This document shows, piece after piece, positions 59,339 to 64,000 of a stretch of 64,000 nt of DNA; position 1 is the stretch's first letter; each line of letters opens with the position of its first letter. The translations under genes were made by a program, and so were the position numbers. Source of the DNA: Nemopilema nomurai. Taxonomy: Eukaryota > Cnidaria > Scyphozoa > Rhizostomeae > Rhizostomatidae. Location: assembly GCA_003864495.1 (NCBI GenBank), contig ML133391.1:19840-83839 (forward strand), given 5' to 3'. The notes beneath the pieces are model-generated. The model was not told the origin of the DNA. It did not search any database and was given only the letters and a program-made list of their open reading frames with translations.

Positions 59339-60694
59339 TCAATAATCATAGTCTTCCAGTCTGATAATATTTTGCCCTGAGAATAACTTGCTTCGCAATT
59401 TTAATTTTAACAAAATAACTTGCACCACAAAAAAGCTATATCATTTACCTTTGTCATCTTCAAATGTCTTGATTGCTCTAGAAGAAGAACATCTAAAAGT
59501 GCTGAGAGCTCATTTTAAGTGATACGTTCAGATATATGGTACCATTCAATGTTCTGTCTTTCACATTTTTTATCAGAGTATCATTCCTGGGACATTGCTA
59601 ATATAAGCTTTGATTAGCTAAAAACACAACACTGCAGATTTCCAAGAACGTTCAAGGTGCTAACTTATTTTATACATAGAAGGATGAAGAGAATGCATTG
59701 AAGGGCATTTAAAGCACCCAAGTGCATTTATTGGATATACAATTGAAGTACCTTTCTATCTTTGAATCCCAAATTAATGATAATGGATTAATGGTGTGAC
59801 AAAGTCTTTAAAGAATTGAGTAAAAGAACTGTATGAAATTCATAAATTGAATGATTTTGAAACCTATTTAATGTTGCTTGGGCTCAAAATATAATCAAAG
59901 TCATGATACAATAGCACAAGAAACTGTTTCAGAAGTTACTGGACACATTCTGTTTACAATCTATTCCCAATCACAAGGTAAATAAATTTGGAAATATGTC
60001 CCCCAAGAATATCAACCAGTGATCAAATTAATGTTCATTCACCTTGACACAACTCACTTCTCCTGTCTACAACAGCACATTCTGATACAAACATCTTTCA
60101 GGCAACCTAAAATGAAACTTGCTCACACCACTAAAAAAATAGAAAAGAACAAAAGCACATTTTGCAAGGACAAAAATATACAGACATAGATATTGCTTTT
60201 TGGTTTATGAATATGCAATAAAACTATTTTGTTATGAAGACAGCATACATGGATTCCAAACTTCTCCACTTTGTGTACAGAGGATAACCAATTCATAACG
60301 AACAATGTTGGGATAGCTAGAGTAAATAAAAATGAAAAACATTTTTAAAATAAATGACACGTAATAAGTCTAGGGAAATCAATTAAGCACATTTGAATTT
60401 TAGGACTACAGGCCTAAGGATAACGCACTTGAATAACCCGAGATCTAAACCAAAATTTCTTAATTGCAACTCTTTCACCACTTGAACTTTTTAGAATGAC
60501 CCTACCTTGACTACTCGAAAGATGTGGTTTCCTTCTTCCTCATAGGTTCGTCCCGGGTCTGTTACTTGATAAAACGCTGACCATAACAACCATAGGCCTC
60601 TGCCCTTTGCAGCCCTCAACCTTTGGTTTAGTTTGACCTTTATCGATAGCAGGACGCGGTAAAAGTCAATATTTAATTTTGAAAATGGCTCCAT
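59339..60694 (-). CDS. Candidate multi-exon gene, unidentified
   Basis: A likely first exon, 60694-60506, begins at an ATG in good context (aacttcATGGAG). It reads MEPFSKLNIDFYRVLLSIKV and LRAAKGRGLWLLWSAFYQVT, 63 codons, and ends AAG|gtaggg. Four further stretches chain in phase: 60316-60249 (YPNIVRYELVILCTQSGEVW), 60106-60058 (consensus donor GAA|gtgagt), 59492-59449 (SSSRAIKTFEDDK) and 59376-59339, ending RLEDYDY and TGA. The first exon leaves phase 0 while the second needs phase 2, so either a weaker donor 5 bp further (GG|gtcatt) or a missed exon is required. Product unknown. Parts may be wrong. Confidence 0.3.
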
Positions 60695-62140
60695 GAAGTT
60701 GCGTAGTCGTGCCCAGGTTCCTCCGCGGAATTCAGGTTAACATTAGTTTTAGACGTTCACCTTGAAGTAGCTGGGTAAAAAATCGACCCTTTGGTATGCT
60801 TTAGTTGCAAGAAACTGGAATAGCTAGAGGATCCTAAGTTCAGAATACTGCCTTGAAATGGAAAGAATTTGCATTATCTTGCAGCTATTATTTGAAAATA
60901 TTTTAAAATTAAATATTTTAAACACAGAGTAAGAATGAAGCCATTGGAAAGATTATTTTATTTGGAAACTACTCCATTACAGATAATAAATTCTCTCAGA
61001 AGGTGCATCTGACCTACATACAAAGCCCTAAAAAGTCTAATCCTTAATGATTTTAATTTCCACTGCCAGGCTATGTCAACCAACATAAAAAACGGAGGAA
61101 ATATATTTTAAATACACTGGGCAAAAACTGCACCATTGTCAATTCACACTGCTTAATCTCTGGTGTTACTAGAATTCAAGATATTTTACTGGTCTTTATT
61201 GTACTAATTTTGCAGACAACATTTTTAGATGTATGCTAAATGTGCACTTCCCAAATTCTTTAAAAATAACACAACTGGACTGGCACTCTGAAGTAAAAAT
61301 ATCCCCTTTTTTCTTTAAAGGGGAGTGGGGCAAGATTCAGTCACTTCTTCATAAACTCAAAGATATTTGTTTCATTAATACATCCCCTTTACACATTAAA
61401 CTGAAATCTTTATGGACACCACAACTCATATCTGCACAGGCAAAGAACTCGATATGAATAAAACTTTGAATCCAAAGAAAACTCATTCTGACTGTGATGT
61501 CAGTGACACTTGTTATCCTTCCAAAGGTCATAAAAACAAGTGAAAACTTTCTTCAGCGTGGATAGAAAAGAAAAACACAAAAAGCTGATTGCAAACAAAT
61601 AATTGATATTGTTGGAATACAGACATTGATTGATTGAATTGCATCCAATGAATGAATTTGTATGATGTGCATAACTAATAACAAAAAATTTGAATCTATA
61701 TACTGATTTAAAAACCAGTAAGTAGTTTTCTAGTTATGAGGGATGGGGGACGTCTTCCACGTATACAAAATTTGTGTAGAATCATTTAACACAAATACTT
61801 ATAGTAAGGTTGAGTTATAAATGTGTATGCCAATGCAATAAGGCTTTTTTATAACCTTGACTTTGAATTTAAAAAAGCTTGTTAACAATAGTTTCCTTGA
61901 CAAAGTTGCAATGTGTATCATAAAATTTACACTATCCTATTGTAAATTTGATTTAAGGCACTTTCATATTTTGCATATTCAGTAGTATATGGGTTTTTTT
62001 AAGACATTGTTTTGTTCATCTGTGATTGTCTGAAATCACATAAGTAACACAGCACTTTGAATATTACATAAAACGCTACTAAAGCATACCAACAGCAAAG
62101 TCACATTTCAAAGTCAAAATTTGTTCATAGTCTTTCACTG
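60695..62140. other. Intergenic; 3' end of PEPCK
   Basis: No exon recognised. It holds the putative promoter of the 60.7-kb candidate and the 3' untranslated region of PEPCK. A plus-strand 74-codon frame at 61233-61457 is ATG-initiated but has no recognisable sequence. Confidence 0.5.
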
Positions 62141-64000
62141 TTAGATTTTCGCAATGCGTTCCTTGAGTGCATTGTACTGATTCCAGATTTCTGCAGGTAA
62201 ATCCTCATTAAACTGTTCCTCATAGTACTGCTTCAGCCTCCCCAGCTCTTCTTGCCAATATTGCTTGGGAATAGACATTAGCCCTTCCATATCGATGTTT
62301 CCAAGGTCATCAATGTTGATTGATCCTGGCTTTGGAATTAAACCAACTGGCGACATCTTTGCATTGTCCTTGTTGTCCACACGATCAAATATCCATTCCA
62401 AGACACGGGCGTTTTCACAAAACCCTGAAGTGAGATGGAACAACATATTGTGATAAAATGTCTCAAAAAAGAAAATTAGCCTAAGGATAAACACACAGAC
62501 AGATATACTGTTATCCATGATTTCATTAATTTCTATTATTATGCCTGCTCTATATCCATTTTAATTATTGCCTGCTCTCTTTCCACAAATTTTAACACCA
62601 ATGAACTGTCTGTACATACTATCTTTTACAAGCTATTCAAGAAAATTTGGTACCTAGAGAATGACTCAAAGGACATGGAAGATGACAAAATTTGAAATAC
62701 ATAAGACCAGGCATACTGTTCAGATGTGTGGCAAATCAATTGGACTAACCTGGCCACATAAACTGGCCATCGTCTCCCTTTCTGAACCAGTTGACGTGGT
62801 AGATCTTTGGCAATTTCGCTCCAGGTCTTTTGCCAATATTCAACCAATGCTGGAAATATTGTCCTGCATTGTAGCCAAAGAAAGGCCTCATGGCAAATGG
62901 ATCCCGCATGACAACCTTTTCCTTGTGTTCTGCAGCTGCAGTGGCTTCCGAGCAAAGAGATGATGCAACAAACACCCCATGGTTCCAGTCAAATGCTTCA
63001 TAGACCAAAGGAACACCCTCTGGCCTTCTCCCACCAAATATGATGGCAGAAATTGGCACTCCCTTTGGACTTTCCCAGTCCTTGTCCATTATAGGGCAGT
63101 TTTTGCTTGGGGCACAGAATCTTGAGTTTGGATGTGCAGCTTTAGTTGCACCACCGGCCTTCCAGTTCTTTTCTCTCAGCCATGAAGTAACTTCAACTTG
63201 ACTTAAGTCAACTTCTTCTTCTAGGCCTGAAAAATTATATCCCAGGAATATTATATTGAAACACTCAAAATTCAACCAAAATCAGTTGGGCAAATAAATA
63301 AGAACATAGCAAATTGCATAATATTTTTTTAAAAACTTGTAATATGAAAGGCCAAAATAAATTAGGGTTTTTAGCCTTTAACTAACAAAACAAAAGTAGG
63401 GGAAGGAACTTATAGCCTTATTAACAGCTTTATTAAAGCTTCTAAAAAACCCACCTTCCCAGAAAAAGCCACCATCACTTGTTTGTGCAGTATTGGTGAA
63501 TACAGAATCTTTTAGCAAGGATTCCATGGCCATGGGATTCGTTTTGTGTGAAGTGCCTGGTGATACACCAAAGAAACCAGCCTCTGGGTTGATTGCTCTG
63601 AGATTTCCCTCTTCGTCAAACTTCATCCAAGCAATGTCATCCCCAACACATTCAATCTTCCAACCCGGAATGGTTGGTTTCATCATAGCAAGGTTGGTTT
63701 TGCCACAAGCACTTGGGAAAGCAGCAGTGATATATTTTTTCTCTCCTTTTGGATTTGTGATACCCATGATCTAAGAGAAGAGACAAAATGTTTACAAGGA
63801 GAGGTTTGGACAAACCTTATCTATAGGTGTCTTTTCATTACAAAATATGCCCATGAGATACAAAAGGAACTGCAACAAATACATAAAGATTGCTGAATGC
63901 TGAAAACTGCTATGAATAATGACATTGAAATGACATTGATAATGGGCAAGGTGCCATGTGGGCAGAAAACTCACCAACATGTGCTCTGCTAGCCAGCCCT
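62141..64000 (-). CDS. Phosphoenolpyruvate carboxykinase (GTP), C-terminal 366 aa (partial)
   Basis: GTP-dependent PEPCK converts oxaloacetate to phosphoenolpyruvate in gluconeogenesis and glyceroneogenesis. Exons on minus: from beyond 64000 to 63975 (GWLAEHML), 63770-63455, 63226-62750 and 62424-62141 (stop TAA at the low end). All borders are GT-AG and the phases agree. The nucleotide site is intact: P-loop [15 protein letters not shown] with the hyperreactive Cys, and kinase-2 motif [10 protein letters not shown]. The guanine-binding stretch [18 protein letters not shown] is followed by [20 protein letters not shown] and [16 protein letters not shown]. The C-terminal exon reads [20 protein letters not shown]. 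About 250 N-terminal residues lie to the right of the window. Cytosolic versus mitochondrial form depends on that missing start, so I give no symbol. Confidence 0.97.

Overview
The window is animal nuclear DNA. It is AT-rich overall (my impression, not counted), gene-sparse, and its genes are interrupted by short GT-AG introns of about 0.1-2.2 kb. The recognisable proteins are an FHOD-type formin, anamorsin/CIAPIN1, a class A-like seven-helix receptor and a GTP-type PEPCK, all metazoan in character. With PIF/Harbinger and hAT elements present, I favour a cnidarian or similar early-branching or marine invertebrate, but nothing here fixes the phylum.

Layout from left to right. (1) 1-6.5 kb: GA-rich satellite-like sequence, then DNA with no recognised exon. 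(2) 6.5-8.05 kb, minus strand: the first three coding exons of an FHOD formin; the rest would lie to the left. (3) 9.03-9.24 kb: a 203-bp hAT-type MITE with an exact 8-bp target duplication. (4) 18 kb: a consensus RFX X-box 200 bp before an unidentified plus-strand ORF. (5) 19.18-22.50 kb: an apparently complete, structurally intact PIF/Harbinger transposon with 42-bp terminal inverted repeats, a TAA target duplication, a spliced Myb/SANT-like gene and an intact DDE transposase in convergent orientation, plus an unusual second, inner pair of inverted repeats. (6) 25.2-26.2 kb: a tentative three-exon gene, next to a 20-bp-arm palindrome and a 21-G tract. (7) 31.6-38.4 kb, minus strand: the complete ten-exon CIAPIN1 gene (282 aa). 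(8) 38.67-40.10 kb, plus strand: a divergent four-exon gene (159 aa, unidentified) sharing a 228-bp promoter region with CIAPIN1. (9) 41.26-42.39 kb, minus strand: an intronless 376-aa basic protein. (10) 53.2-55.8 kb, plus strand: a three-exon GPCR whose middle exon carries two one-base deletions. (11) 56.9-60.7 kb, minus strand: several small unidentified candidate exons. (12) 62.14-64.0 kb, minus strand: the last four exons of GTP-type PEPCK, continuing past the right edge.

The genes do not form a pathway. The functional link that can be read directly is the head-to-head CIAPIN1 pair, with an ETS-type site between the two starts. I re-derived exon borders by reading splice sites and checking that intron phases join without stops. 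CIAPIN1, PEPCK, FHOD and the Harbinger gene are supported by known family sequence as well; the divergent 159-aa gene, the 25-kb gene and the 57-60-kb exons rest on splice-phase logic alone.
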